Assembly: GCA_031272565.1 (NCBI GenBank)
Contig: JAISTN010000206.1
Location: forward strand, 1 to 6,625
Reading direction: 5' to 3'
Length of the DNA: 6,625 nt
Origin: Bifidobacteriaceae bacterium
Lineage (GTDB): Bacteria > Actinomycetota > Actinomycetes > Actinomycetales > WQXJ01
Shown here: piece by piece, positions 1-6,138 of the stretch
Layout of the letters: every line of letters begins with the position of its first letter
Position numbering within the stretch: position 1 is the first letter of the stretch
The notes under the pieces: generated by a model
What the model saw: the letters and a program-made list of their open reading frames with translations, nothing else
What the model was told of the DNA's origin: nothing
Databases searched by the model: none
Program-made: the position numbers and the translations under genes

Positions 1-1685
1 ACCAGGCCTATGTCCACAAGCTGCTGACCGGCCGGCAGGACTTCAGCCACCTGCGGGCCCAGGGGGGCCTGTCCGGCTATCCGAGCCGGGCCGAATCGGT
101 GCACGATGTCGTCGAAAACACCCACGCTTCGGCCGGTCTGTCGTGGGGGGACGGCATCGCCGCCGGGCGGCGCCTGAACGGCCAGCCGGAGCGCTACACC
201 GTGGTGGTGGTGGGCGATGGCGCCCTGACCGGCGGCATGAGCTGGGAGGCCCTGAACCACATCGCGGCCGAGCGGTCTGGCCGGCTGGTGATTGTGGTCA
301 ACGACAACGGCCGCTCCTATGCCCCCACCATTGGCGGGCTGGCGGCCCACCTGAACGGGCTGCGTACCAGGCCGCACTATGAGAAGGCGCTGACCTGGGG
401 CAAACGAACGCTGCAGGCCCACGGCCGCCTGGGGGCGCTGGTCTACGCCGCGCTGCACGGCCTGAAGAAGGGCATCAAGGACGTGGTGGCACCGCAGGTC
501 ATGTTTGAGGACCTGGGTCTGAAGTACATCGGCGCGGTGGACGGCCACGACGAGCCGGCGGTGGAACGCGCCTTGACCCAGGCCAAAGCCTACGGCGGCC
601 CGGTCATAGTGCACGTCATCACGGAAAAAGGCCGGGGCTACGTGCCGGCCGAATCGAACGGCCTGGACCGCTTCCACGCGGTGGGCCGGATCCACCCGGA
701 AACCGGCCTGCCGCTGGAGCCCTCGCGCTTCGGTTGGACCTCGGTCTTTTCTGACGAACTGGTCCGGCTGGGCCGGGCCAACCCCAAGGTGGTGGCCATC
801 ACCGCCGCCATGTTGGAGCCGGTGGGGCTGGTGCCGTTCGCGGCCGAATTCCCGGACCGGGTCTTCGATGTTGGGATCGCGGAGGCCCACGCCGCCACCA
901 TGGCCGCCGGCCTGGCCTACACCGGCCTGCACCCGGTGGTGGCCGTCTACGCCTCGTTCCTCAACCGGGCCTTCGACCAGGTCTTGATGGACGCCGCGCT
1001 GCACCACGCCGGGGTCACCTTTGTGCTGGACCGGGCCGGCCTGACCGGCACCGACGGACCCAGCCACAACGGCCAATGGGACCTGGCCTTGTTCCGGCTG
1101 GTGCCAGGGCTGCGGCTGGCGGCGCCGCGCGACGGCGCCCGGCTGCGCGAACTGCTGGGCGAGGCGGTGGCGGTCGATGACGCTCCCACCGTGCTGCGGT
1201 ACCCCAAGGGCTCCCTGCCAGATGATCTACCGGCACTGGAACGGCTAGATGGGGTCGATATCCTGGCCCGCCCGGCCGCCGGGCTGGAAGCCCAAGTGCT
1301 GCTGGTGGGCTACGGCGCCGAGGTGGCGACGGCCGTGGCGGCTGGCCAGTTGGCGGCGGCGGCCGGCCTAGGCGTGACGGTGGTTGACCCGCGGTGGGCC
1401 CTGCCGGTCAGCGCCGGCCTGGTGCGGCTGGCGGCGGCCCACGAACTGGTGGTGACGCTGGAGGACGGCATTGTGACCGGGGGAGCAGGCGAGGCGCTGG
1501 CCCGGGAAATCGCCACCGCCGGCTCCGGCCTGCCGGTCATCACGCTGGGCCTGCCCCTTGAGTTCTGCGAGACCGCCTCCCGTGAAGCCCTGGCGGAAGG
1601 GGCCGGCTTGACGCCCGCGGCGGTGGCGGAAAGGATCCAGGCCGCCCTGCTGGTGGACCAGCCGATCCGCCGCGACGGCGCCTAG
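1..1685 (+). CDS. dxs: 1-deoxy-D-xylulose-5-phosphate synthase (DXS), N-terminus outside the window
   Basis: DXS is a cytosolic thiamine-diphosphate enzyme that condenses pyruvate and glyceraldehyde 3-phosphate to DXP, the first step of the MEP isoprenoid pathway. The frame is open from the left edge (bases 1-2 finish a His codon, then QAYVHKLLTGR) and gives 560 residues to a TAG stop. By family comparison about 75-80 N-terminal residues are missing. The diphosphate-binding motif GDGALTGG begins at fragment residue 71 and ends with the NDN at bases 300-308, followed by GRSYAPTIGG. The pyrimidine-binding transketolase domain carries the catalytic Glu in GIAEAHAAT (fragment residue 294) and the DGPSHNG histidine motif. 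The C-terminal domain runs from about VLLVGYG and includes GLPLEFCE. The GTG at 99 is internal and is not the start. One oddity is that the residue after the catalytic Glu is Ala, where the family normally has Gln. The gene converges on the RNase D gene. Confidence 0.97.
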   Translation, partial: QAYVHKLLTGRQDFSHLRAQGGLSGYPSRAESVHDVVENTHASAGLSWGDGIAAGRRLNGQPERYTVVVVGDGALTGGMSWEALNHIAAERSGRLVIVVNDNGRSYAPTIGGLAAHLNGLRTRPHYEKALTWGKRTLQAHGRLGALVYAALHGLKKGIKDVVAPQVMFEDLGLKYIGAVDGHDEPAVERALTQAKAYGGPVIVHVITEKGRGYVPAESNGLDRFHAVGRIHPETGLPLEPSRFGWTSVFSDELVRLGRANPKVVAITAAMLEPVGLVPFAAEFPDRVFDVGIAEAHAATMAAGLAYTGLHPVVAVYASFLNRAFDQVLMDAALHHAGVTFVLDRAGLTGTDGPSHNGQWDLALFRLVPGLRLAAPRDGARLRELLGEAVAVDDAPTVLRYPKGSLPDDLPALERLDGVDILARPAAGLEAQVLLVGYGAEVATAVAAGQLAAAAGLGVTVVDPRWALPVSAGLVRLAAAHELVVTLEDGIVTGGAGEALAREIATAGSGLPVITLGLPLEFCETASREALAEGAGLTPAAVAERIQAALLVDQPIRRDGA

Positions 1686-1690
1686 GCGCC
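1677..1690. repeat. 14-bp perfect palindrome at the dxs/RNase D convergent stops
   Basis: GGCGCCTAGGCGCC is its own reverse complement and contains the dxs TAG stop (1683-1685). It abuts the RNase D stop on the other strand (1690-1692). As RNA it could fold on either strand into a 5-bp GC stem with a CUAG loop. No T-tract follows on either side, so it is not a standard intrinsic terminator. A bidirectional termination or stalling role is only an inference. Confidence 0.5.
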
Positions 1691-2937
1691 TACTGCTCCT
1701 GAGCCGGCGGGTTGCCCTGGTCGGGGTGCTCCACGATGGCCCGCTCCACCAGGGGCGCCACCAGGCCCACCTGCCAGGGGCGGGCGCCGCCGGCCGCCAT
1801 GGCGGCCGGCACATCCGCCGGGGCGTCGAACACCACCGCCCGCAGCAGATCGGGCTGCATCAGGTTTTCGGCCGGAATGGCCTGGGCATCGGAGAGTTGG
1901 GCCACCGCCGCCTTGACCAGGTCCCAGCGGGCCGCCGCCGCCGGGTTGCGTTTGGCCCAACTGCGCACCGCGCCAGGACCCGGGTGCTTTGGCCCCTTGG
2001 CACTGGGCAGCTTGCCCTTGGGCAGTGCCTTGGCCCGCTGGATGGCGCCCCACCAGCGGTTCAGCCACTTGGCCTGGCCCTTGGCCCCAAACGGGTGAAT
2101 GGTCTTGAGTTGTTCCGGGTTGGCCAAGTCTGCCTGGGCCGCTGCCACGATGGCGGCGTCCGGCAGCACCCGGCCCGGCGCCAGGTCGATCTTCTGCGCC
2201 AGGGCGTCCCGGGCCTGCCACAGTTCACGCACCACCGCCAGGCGGCGCTGGTCGCGGATGGCGTGCACACCGGACGTGCGGCGCCACGGGTCCGGCTTGG
2301 GCACGTGGGGTGGCGCTTCCAAGACGGCCTGGAATTCGGCCCGGGCCAGATCCAGCTTGCCGGCCGCCTCCAGTTCGCGCGCCACCGCGTCACGCACATC
2401 CACCAGCACCAGCACGTCCAAGGCGGCGTAGTTGAGCCACTGCTGAGGCAAGGGCCGCCGGGACCAGTCCTGGGCGGAATAGGCCTTGGCCAGGCCCAGA
2501 CCCAGCGTCCGGGCCACCACCCCAGCCAGGCCCACCTGAGGCCAGCCCAACAGCCGTGCCCCCAGTTCGGTGTCGAACAACACCTGTGGTTCCAGGCCGA
2601 CATCGCGCAGGCAAGGCAGGTCCTGCGAAGCGGCGTGCAACACCCACTCGGTGCCGGCCAACGCCTGGGAGACGGCCGCCAGGTCCGGCAGGGCCACCGC
2701 GTCGATCAGCACCAAGCCGGTGCCGCGGCGGAAGAACTGCACCAACTGGGCATACGCGCCATAGCGGAAGCCGCTGGCCCGCTCCGAATCGGCCGCCACC
2801 GGGCCGTGGCCGCCAGCCAAAGCTTGGACGGCGTCAGCTAGGGCTGCCGGAGTGTCAACTACAGACGGCAGCCCACCTGGGGGGGCCTCCAGGGGCACAA
2901 CGTCCGCGGTTTCGGGACTGAATGCCTGGAAGTTCAT
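1690..2937 (-). CDS. rnd: Ribonuclease D family 3'-5' exonuclease with HRDC domain
   Basis: RNase D enzymes trim the 3' ends of tRNA precursors and other structured RNAs using two metal ions. The 415-residue product has all DEDDy catalytic positions: D50 and E52 in ADSERASG (Exo I), D106 in HAASQDLPCL (Exo II), and Y170 with D174 in YAALD (Exo III). The HRDC domain covers about residues 228-282 (RRLAVVRELW to NPEQLKTI). It is followed by a Lys/Pro-rich linker (about 303-320) and a C-terminal helical region typical of actinobacterial members. The ATG at 2935-2937 is used because the conserved fold starts near residue 20, although no strong Shine-Dalgarno precedes it. It is the last gene of the minus-strand cluster, 51 bp after the DUF3000 gene. 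Its pairing with dxs and DUF3000 matches Rv2681 in Mycobacterium tuberculosis. The enzyme class is secure. The exact RNA substrate, and so equivalence to E. coli Rnd, is inferred. Confidence 0.93.
   Translation of the reverse strand: MNFQAFSPETADVVPLEAPPGGLPSVVDTPAALADAVQALAGGHGPVAADSERASGFRYGAYAQLVQFFRRGTGLVLIDAVALPDLAAVSQALAGTEWVLHAASQDLPCLRDVGLEPQVLFDTELGARLLGWPQVGLAGVVARTLGLGLAKAYSAQDWSRRPLPQQWLNYAALDVLVLVDVRDAVARELEAAGKLDLARAEFQAVLEAPPHVPKPDPWRRTSGVHAIRDQRRLAVVRELWQARDALAQKIDLAPGRVLPDAAIVAAAQADLANPEQLKTIHPFGAKGQAKWLNRWWGAIQRAKALPKGKLPSAKGPKHPGPGAVRSWAKRNPAAAARWDLVKAAVAQLSDAQAIPAENLMQPDLLRAVVFDAPADVPAAMAAGGARPWQVGLVAPLVERAIVEHPDQGNPPAQEQ
1789..1810. repeat. 22-bp perfect palindrome inside the RNase D gene
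   Basis: The 22 bases are perfectly self-complementary, centred between 1799 and 1800 on CCATGG, with arms of GCCGGCCGCC. They encode part of an Ala/Gly run (PAAMAAGGA) near the C-terminus of the RNase D protein. Repetitive GCC/GGC codons can create such symmetry without selection. A DNA-binding site or a strong mRNA hairpin is possible but unproven. Confidence 0.6.
1999..2029. repeat. Nested inverted repeat in the RNase D linker coding region
   Basis: GGCACTG at 1999-2005 pairs with CAGTGCC at 2023-2029. Between them GGGCA (2005-2009) can pair with TGCCC (2013-2017) around a 3-base loop. The two stems share base 2005, so they compete for one base. The same stretch on the minus strand holds an imperfect CTGCCC direct repeat encoding the linker LPKGKLPSAKG. 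It is probably a low-complexity linker effect. Confidence 0.4.
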
Positions 2938-2988
2938 GACGCAGCCAAGCCTACGCCGTTCGCGCCGCCGTCACCGGGCCCAAGTGGC

Positions 2989-3552
2989 CTACCGCCGCGC
3001 CGCCAGCGACACAACCCCCTTGGGCAGGGGTTCGATGCCGCCCAAGCGCATCAGGAAGCCCAGCCAGGCGGCCAGGTGGGGGCCGACATCGGGCGACGAG
3101 GGCGTCCACGAGGCCCGGGCTTCAATCCCCACCTGGTCGCCGCGCACCTTCAAGTCGCCAAAGGTCTCCGAAACGGTCCGGGTGATGGTTCCGGCCAGAT
3201 GTGAAAAGCCGATGCCGGCCGTGTCCAACGATTCCGCCAGCCAGCACCAGGCGACCTGGGCCAAGAACGGATCCGCCCCGAGTTCCGGTTCAACCAAGGC
3301 CTTAGCCACGGTGACGATCCGGAAATCACCCTCCCAGACCACATGCCCGCCCGGCTCGTGCAGCACGATGATTGACCCGGCGGCGGCGTCCTCACCGTCG
3401 CCGCCCGGCACGCGGGCTTCCAGGGCCACCGCGTAGGTGGCAGCCCTGGCCGGGGCCGGGATCTCCTCCAGGACAACCTGGTCGGTGCGGGCCGCCCGGA
3501 TCGATTCGAGCGCCTCCGCGAAGCGGCTGTCCGGCAGGGCGGAAGTCTTCAC
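2989..3552 (-). CDS. DUF3000 family protein, function unknown
   Basis: The 187-residue product matches my recollection of the actinobacterial DUF3000 family. Its features are FAEALESIRAAR (11-22), VVLEEIPAPARAATYAVAL (26-44), LHEPGGHVVWEGDFRIV (64-80), a tryptophan-rich WCWLAESLD (102-110), GTITRTVSETFG (121-132), IEARASWTP (143-151) and a C-terminal PLPKGVVSL. There is no signal peptide or membrane segment, so it should be cytosolic. No catalytic motif is recognisable and no function is known to me. The start is GTG at 3550-3552; no in-frame ATG, GTG or TTG lies just upstream and the conserved part begins at residue 11. It lies 26 bp after folA and 51 bp before the RNase D gene. DUF3000 next to an RNase D and dxs is also seen as Rv2680 in M. 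tuberculosis, which hints at a shared RNA-related or housekeeping role. That last point is inference. Confidence 0.88.
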   Translation of the reverse strand: MKTSALPDSRFAEALESIRAARTDQVVLEEIPAPARAATYAVALEARVPGGDGEDAAAGSIIVLHEPGGHVVWEGDFRIVTVAKALVEPELGADPFLAQVAWCWLAESLDTAGIGFSHLAGTITRTVSETFGDLKVRGDQVGIEARASWTPSSPDVGPHLAAWLGFLMRLGGIEPLPKGVVSLAARR

Positions 3553-3554
3553 AA

Positions 3555-3558
3555 CTCC
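3555..3558 (-). promoter_or_regulatory. Closely spaced ribosome binding site of the DUF3000 gene
   Basis: On the minus strand GGAG is followed by only TT before the GTG start, a spacing of 2 nt where 5-9 is usual. Its GG also forms part of a possible small hairpin, CCAC-TTACT-GTGG (3557-3569). The short spacing suggests weak initiation or coupling to folA translation ending 26 bp upstream. No alternative in-frame start improves the spacing. Confidence 0.4.
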
Positions 3559-3578
3559 ACAGTAAGTGGCTGGCTGGC

Positions 3579-4091
3579 CTAGCGGGCCCCGGCACGCCGC
3601 CAGGTGTCGAAGCGATAGCGGATGCCATTGGCGGAGGTGTGCCAGCCCTCAGCAGGGTCGGATTTGGTCTTGGCCCAGGGGTGTTCCAAGACGGGCGCGA
3701 ACGTGTCGCCCTCCACCTCCAGGTCCACCACCGTCACCCGGGCGGTGCCGGCCAGCGGCTCAAACAAGCGGTACATCGCCCCGCCGCCAATGCACCAGAC
3801 CGGACTGGGCAGGCCCGAATCGGCCGCCGCGCCCAGCGCCTGGCCCAACGTCTGCACCACGGTGGCGCCCTCGGCCTTGAAGGCGCGGTCATGGGTCATG
3901 ACGATGTTGGCCCGGCCGCGCAACGGGCGGGACTGTTCCGGCAGGGCCAGCCAGGTGTGGCGGCCCATCACCACGGGGTGGCCCTTGGTCAAGCGGCGGA
4001 AGTGGGCCATGTCTTCCGGCAGTTCGAACGGCTGGGTGCCGCTGGCGCCAATCACGCCGCCGCGGGCCTCCGCCCAGATCAGTGAAATCAC
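3579..4091 (-). CDS. folA: Dihydrofolate reductase
   Basis: DHFR reduces dihydrofolate to tetrahydrofolate with NADPH in the cytosol, restoring the cofactor that ThyA oxidises. The 170-residue product is normal length for the family. It shows the N-terminal strand [14 protein letters not shown], the catalytic acid D27 in LPEDMAHF, the NADPH-binding GRHTW (43-47), [10 protein letters not shown] with the folate-carboxylate Arg, and the glycine motif CIGGGAMYR (100-108). The start is GTG at 4089-4091. It overlaps the thyA TGA stop as GTGA, and MISLIWA aligns with the M. tuberculosis MVGLIWA. An in-frame extension upstream to 4700 only shadows thyA. No strong Shine-Dalgarno is seen, so translational coupling to thyA is likely. 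The oddity is residue 22: the nearly universal substrate-site Trp after Pro21 is Phe here (codon TTC at 4026-4028). The other active-site motifs I can identify are intact, so I expect a working enzyme. Confidence 0.96.
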   Translation of the reverse strand: MISLIWAEARGGVIGASGTQPFELPEDMAHFRRLTKGHPVVMGRHTWLALPEQSRPLRGRANIVMTHDRAFKAEGATVVQTLGQALGAAADSGLPSPVWCIGGGAMYRLFEPLAGTARVTVVDLEVEGDTFAPVLEHPWAKTKSDPAEGWHTSANGIRYRFDTWRRAGAR

Positions 4092-4888
4092 ACGGCCACT
4101 GTAGCCTTGATCGCCGCGTGGTGCCGGTAATCCGGGAAGTCGACGTGTTCCAGCGTGTAGTCGAACAGTGACGGCGCCGGCGCCAACTCCAGGTGCGGGT
4201 AGGGGTACGGCTGGCGGGACAACTGTTCGCGCACCTGGTCGACGTGGTTGTCGTAGATGTGGCAGTCGCCGCCGGTCCAGATAAACTCGCCCACCGCCAG
4301 CCCGGCCTGAGCCGCCATCATGTGGGTCAACAGTGCATAGGACGCGATGTTGAAGGGCACGCCCAGGAACAAGTCGGCGCTGCGCTGGTACAACTGGCAG
4401 CTCAGCCGGCCCTGGGCAACATAGAACTGGAACAGCAGATGGCAGGGCGGCAACGCCATCTGATTCAGGTAGCCCACATTCCAGGCCGAAACGATGATGC
4501 GGCGCGAATCTGGGTTGGTCCGCAGCAAGTCGAGTGCTCCCTGGATCTGGTCGATCGTGGAACCGTCCGGCGCCGGCCAGGAGCGCCACTGGACGCCATA
4601 GACCGGCCCCAACTCGCCATCGGGCGCCGCCCATTCGTTCCAGATCCTGACGCCGCGTTCCTGCAGCCAGCGGACGTTGTGGCCGCCCTGCAAGAACCAC
4701 AGCAACTCTGTGACCACCGACTTGATGTGGACCGCCTTGGTGGTAACCAGCGGGAAACCCTGCGTCAGGTCGAAGCGCATCTGCTGGGCGAACAGCGAGG
4801 TGGTGCCGGTGCCGGTGCGGTCGGCCTTGTGGGTGCCCTCGGTGAGGACCTTTTCGAGCAGGGCCTCATAGGCCGGGCGGGTGGTCAT
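4088..4888 (-). CDS. thyA: Thymidylate synthase (ThyA type)
   Basis: ThyA methylates dUMP to dTMP using 5,10-methylene-tetrahydrofolate and releases dihydrofolate, the substrate of the next gene product. The 266-residue protein is close to E. coli length (264). It has R24 in the phosphate-binding DRTGTGT segment, the nucleophile C149 in [29 protein letters not shown] (169-184) with the dUMP-binding Arg, Asp and Asn, and H210/Y212 in DCHIYDNH. The C-terminus ends KATVAV, where most family members have KAPVAV, and the preceding HHAAIK replaces a usual HPAIK. The ATG at 4886-4888 overlaps the yigZ stop as ATGA, and the TGA stop overlaps the folA start. This arrangement implies coupled translation of the dTMP cycle enzymes. 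No good Shine-Dalgarno precedes it. The flavin-dependent ThyX type is excluded by the sequence. Confidence 0.98.
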   Translation of the reverse strand: MTTRPAYEALLEKVLTEGTHKADRTGTGTTSLFAQQMRFDLTQGFPLVTTKAVHIKSVVTELLWFLQGGHNVRWLQERGVRIWNEWAAPDGELGPVYGVQWRSWPAPDGSTIDQIQGALDLLRTNPDSRRIIVSAWNVGYLNQMALPPCHLLFQFYVAQGRLSCQLYQRSADLFLGVPFNIASYALLTHMMAAQAGLAVGEFIWTGGDCHIYDNHVDQVREQLSRQPYPYPHLELAPAPSLFDYTLEHVDFPDYRHHAAIKATVAV

Positions 4889-5538
4889 TGGTCCATCGTA
4901 GTGAGCGCGCGGCCGGCATCGTTGAGGCGCGCGGGCAGGGCGGCGCCGGCCAGCCAGGCCTCCAGCCCGGCGCGGGCGGCCGGGTCCAGCGCCACCTCCA
5001 GGGTGGCCCCGGCCGGGCTGTAGCTGACCGCCTGTACGGCCACACCGGGGCTGCGTTCGGCGAAGGCCCTCAGATCGTGTTCGGCCCGGCCCGCCGCCGC
5101 GGCCGGCACCTCAACGTGCACTATGTCCCGCCACACCTTACGCACCAAACGGGCCTGGTCCAAGGCCGCCGTCACCCCGCCGGCATAGGCCCGCACCAGG
5201 CCGCCGGCCCCCAGCAGCGTGCCGCCAAAGTAGCGCGTCACCACCGCCAGGATGTCGCTCACTTGGCGGCGGCGCAGCACCTCCAGCATGGGGGCGCCGG
5301 CGGTCCCGGCCGGTTCGCCGTCGTCGTTGGACCGCTGCCATTCGCCGGCGGGGCCCACAATCGAAGCCGAACAGTGGTGCCGGGCCTGGTAGTGCTCCTT
5401 GCGTACCGCCTGGATCAGCGCCCGGGCCGCTTCCGGGTCGGTCAGCGGGAACAGTTGGGTGATGAAGCGGGACTTCTTGATCACCTGCTCGTTGCTGACC
5501 GGACCGGACAGGAACACATACGCCACGTCATGAACCAT
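4885..5538 (-). CDS. yigZ: YigZ / IMPACT N-terminal-domain (UPF0029) family protein
   Basis: The 217-residue protein has the two-domain layout of bacterial YigZ proteins (about 200-220 residues). The N-terminal UPF0029 domain starts with [13 protein letters not shown] (19-31) and includes the signatures [15 protein letters not shown] (71-85) and [16 protein letters not shown] (99-114). A smaller C-terminal ferredoxin-like domain follows from about residue 139. The eukaryotic relative IMPACT/Yih1 modulates the kinase Gcn2. The bacterial role is unsettled, although ribosome or nucleic-acid binding has been proposed. It is predicted cytosolic. I chose ATG 5536-5538 because it gives the family-typical N-terminus and follows a purine-rich AAGGGAAGG. 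A longer in-frame extension to 5667 would run into the divergent gene. It heads the minus-strand cluster and overlaps thyA by 4 bp, but no folate function is implied by its sequence. Confidence 0.93.
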   Translation of the reverse strand: MVHDVAYVFLSGPVSNEQVIKKSRFITQLFPLTDPEAARALIQAVRKEHYQARHHCSASIVGPAGEWQRSNDDGEPAGTAGAPMLEVLRRRQVSDILAVVTRYFGGTLLGAGGLVRAYAGGVTAALDQARLVRKVWRDIVHVEVPAAAAGRAEHDLRAFAERSPGVAVQAVSYSPAGATLEVALDPAARAGLEAWLAGAALPARLNDAGRALTTMDQ

Positions 5539-5568
5539 ATCCGTTGGACCTTCCCTTAAGGTGAAACC
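5539..5568. promoter_or_regulatory. 30-bp divergent gap with ribosome binding sites for both directions
   Basis: The gap separates the yigZ start from the phosphatidyltransferase start. The 8-bp palindrome CCTTAAGG (5554-5561) supplies AAGG on both strands. For the plus-strand gene, AAGGTGA leaves 7 nt between AAGG and the ATG, an optimal spacing. For yigZ, AAGGGAAGG on the minus strand leaves 10 nt after its last AAGG. There is no room for two promoters, so they must lie inside the opposing 5' coding regions or give very short or leaderless transcripts. I could not identify convincing -10/-35 boxes. Confidence 0.6.
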
Positions 5569-6138
5569 ATGGCCCAGAACGAAGACCGGCTGTTGACGGT
5601 GCCAAACGGCATCTCGCTGGCCCGCCTTGCCTTGGTGCCGGTGTTCGTCTGGCTGATCGCCATCCACCAGGACGGCTGGGCCATCGCCGTGCTGGCCGTG
5701 TCCGGCATCACCGACTGGTTGGACGGCTTTGCCGCCCGGCGCCTGCAGCAGTTCTCCAAGTGGGGCCGGCTATTGGACCCGGCGGCGGACCGGGCCTTCA
5801 TCCTGGTGACGGTCTTTGGGTTGCTCTGGCGCGGCACCATCCCGTGGTGGCTGATGGCGCTGCTGGTGGTGCGCGAAGGCGTCATGGGCGTGACCCTGCT
5901 GGTGTTGCGCCGCCGCGGCCAGTCACCGCCGGAGGTGGTGTTTGTGGGCAAGGCCGCCACCTTGGGGTTGATGTACGCCTTCCCCCTGTTGCTGCTGGGT
6001 TCACTGGACAACTGGGTGGGCGCGGTGGCCCGGACCTGTGGCTGGGCCTGCGCCATCTGGGGCCTGGCCCTGTACTGGGTGGCCTGCGTGGTCTACCTGA
6101 TCGAGGCCCGCCGGGCCATCCGCTGGGCGGTGGCCTGA
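5569..6138 (+). CDS. CDP-alcohol phosphatidyltransferase (PgsA2-like membrane enzyme)
   Basis: Members of this family transfer a phosphatidyl group from CDP-diacylglycerol to an alcohol such as glycerol 3-phosphate, inositol phosphate or phosphatidylglycerol, at the cytoplasmic membrane. The 189-residue product carries the complete signature D-x2-DG-x2-AR-x8-G-x3-D-x3-D, with D49, D52, D70 and D74 as metal and catalytic aspartates. The upstream VPNGISLARL (11-20) is the usual first-helix start. Hydrophobic segments around 15-33, 36-48, 76-89, 92-113, 128-146 and 157-178 fit a six-helix fold. The ATG at 5569 has a good AAGGTGA site. Its stop shares one base with the start of the DUF881 gene (TGATG). 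The neighbourhood resembles M. tuberculosis pgsA2 (Rv1822) followed by Rv1823. The acceptor alcohol cannot be decided from sequence alone; PGP synthase or cardiolipin synthase are the main options, so I give no symbol. Confidence 0.93.
   Translation: MAQNEDRLLTVPNGISLARLALVPVFVWLIAIHQDGWAIAVLAVSGITDWLDGFAARRLQQFSKWGRLLDPAADRAFILVTVFGLLWRGTIPWWLMALLVVREGVMGVTLLVLRRRGQSPPEVVFVGKAATLGLMYAFPLLLLGSLDNWVGAVARTCGWACAIWGLALYWVACVVYLIEARRAIRWAVA

Noticed and set aside
99..101. GTG at 99 as the dxs start
   Set aside because: Upstream in-frame sequence QAYVHKLLTGR to GLSGYPSRAES is conserved DXS, so this codon is internal and the gene begins before the window.
1368..2221. Minus-strand frames over the 3' end of dxs and the RNase D gene
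   Set aside because: These are out-of-frame shadows. They cross both convergent stops and have no recognisable motifs.
1726..2841. Long plus-strand open frame (371 codons) antisense to the RNase D gene
   Set aside because: Its translation is His/Gln/Gly/Arg-rich with no family resemblance, and it mirrors a gene with all its catalytic motifs. Long antisense frames are common at this G+C.
3013..3032. AACCCC/GGGGTT hairpin near the end of the DUF3000 gene as a terminator
   Set aside because: The stem is only 6 bp with an 8-base loop, lies inside coding sequence for the conserved PLPKGVV segment, and has no T-tract.
3372..4085. Plus-strand open frame opposite folA and the DUF3000 gene
   Set aside because: It is an Arg/Gly/Pro/His-rich shadow with no domain features, opposite two well supported genes.
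4092..4700. Upstream extension of the folA frame as a DHFR fusion
   Set aside because: The extension lies wholly within thyA in another frame and has low-complexity sequence. DHFR homology begins exactly at the GTG at 4091.
5492..5541. Possible promoter for the phosphatidyltransferase (TTGCTG followed by AT-richer bases)
   Set aside because: No hexamer at the right spacing has a convincing TAnnnT form, and chance matches are likely.
5539..5667. Upstream extension of yigZ by 43 residues
   Set aside because: It overlaps the conserved N-terminus of the divergent phosphatidyltransferase and adds sequence unlike the YigZ family. The ATG at 5538 fits the family.
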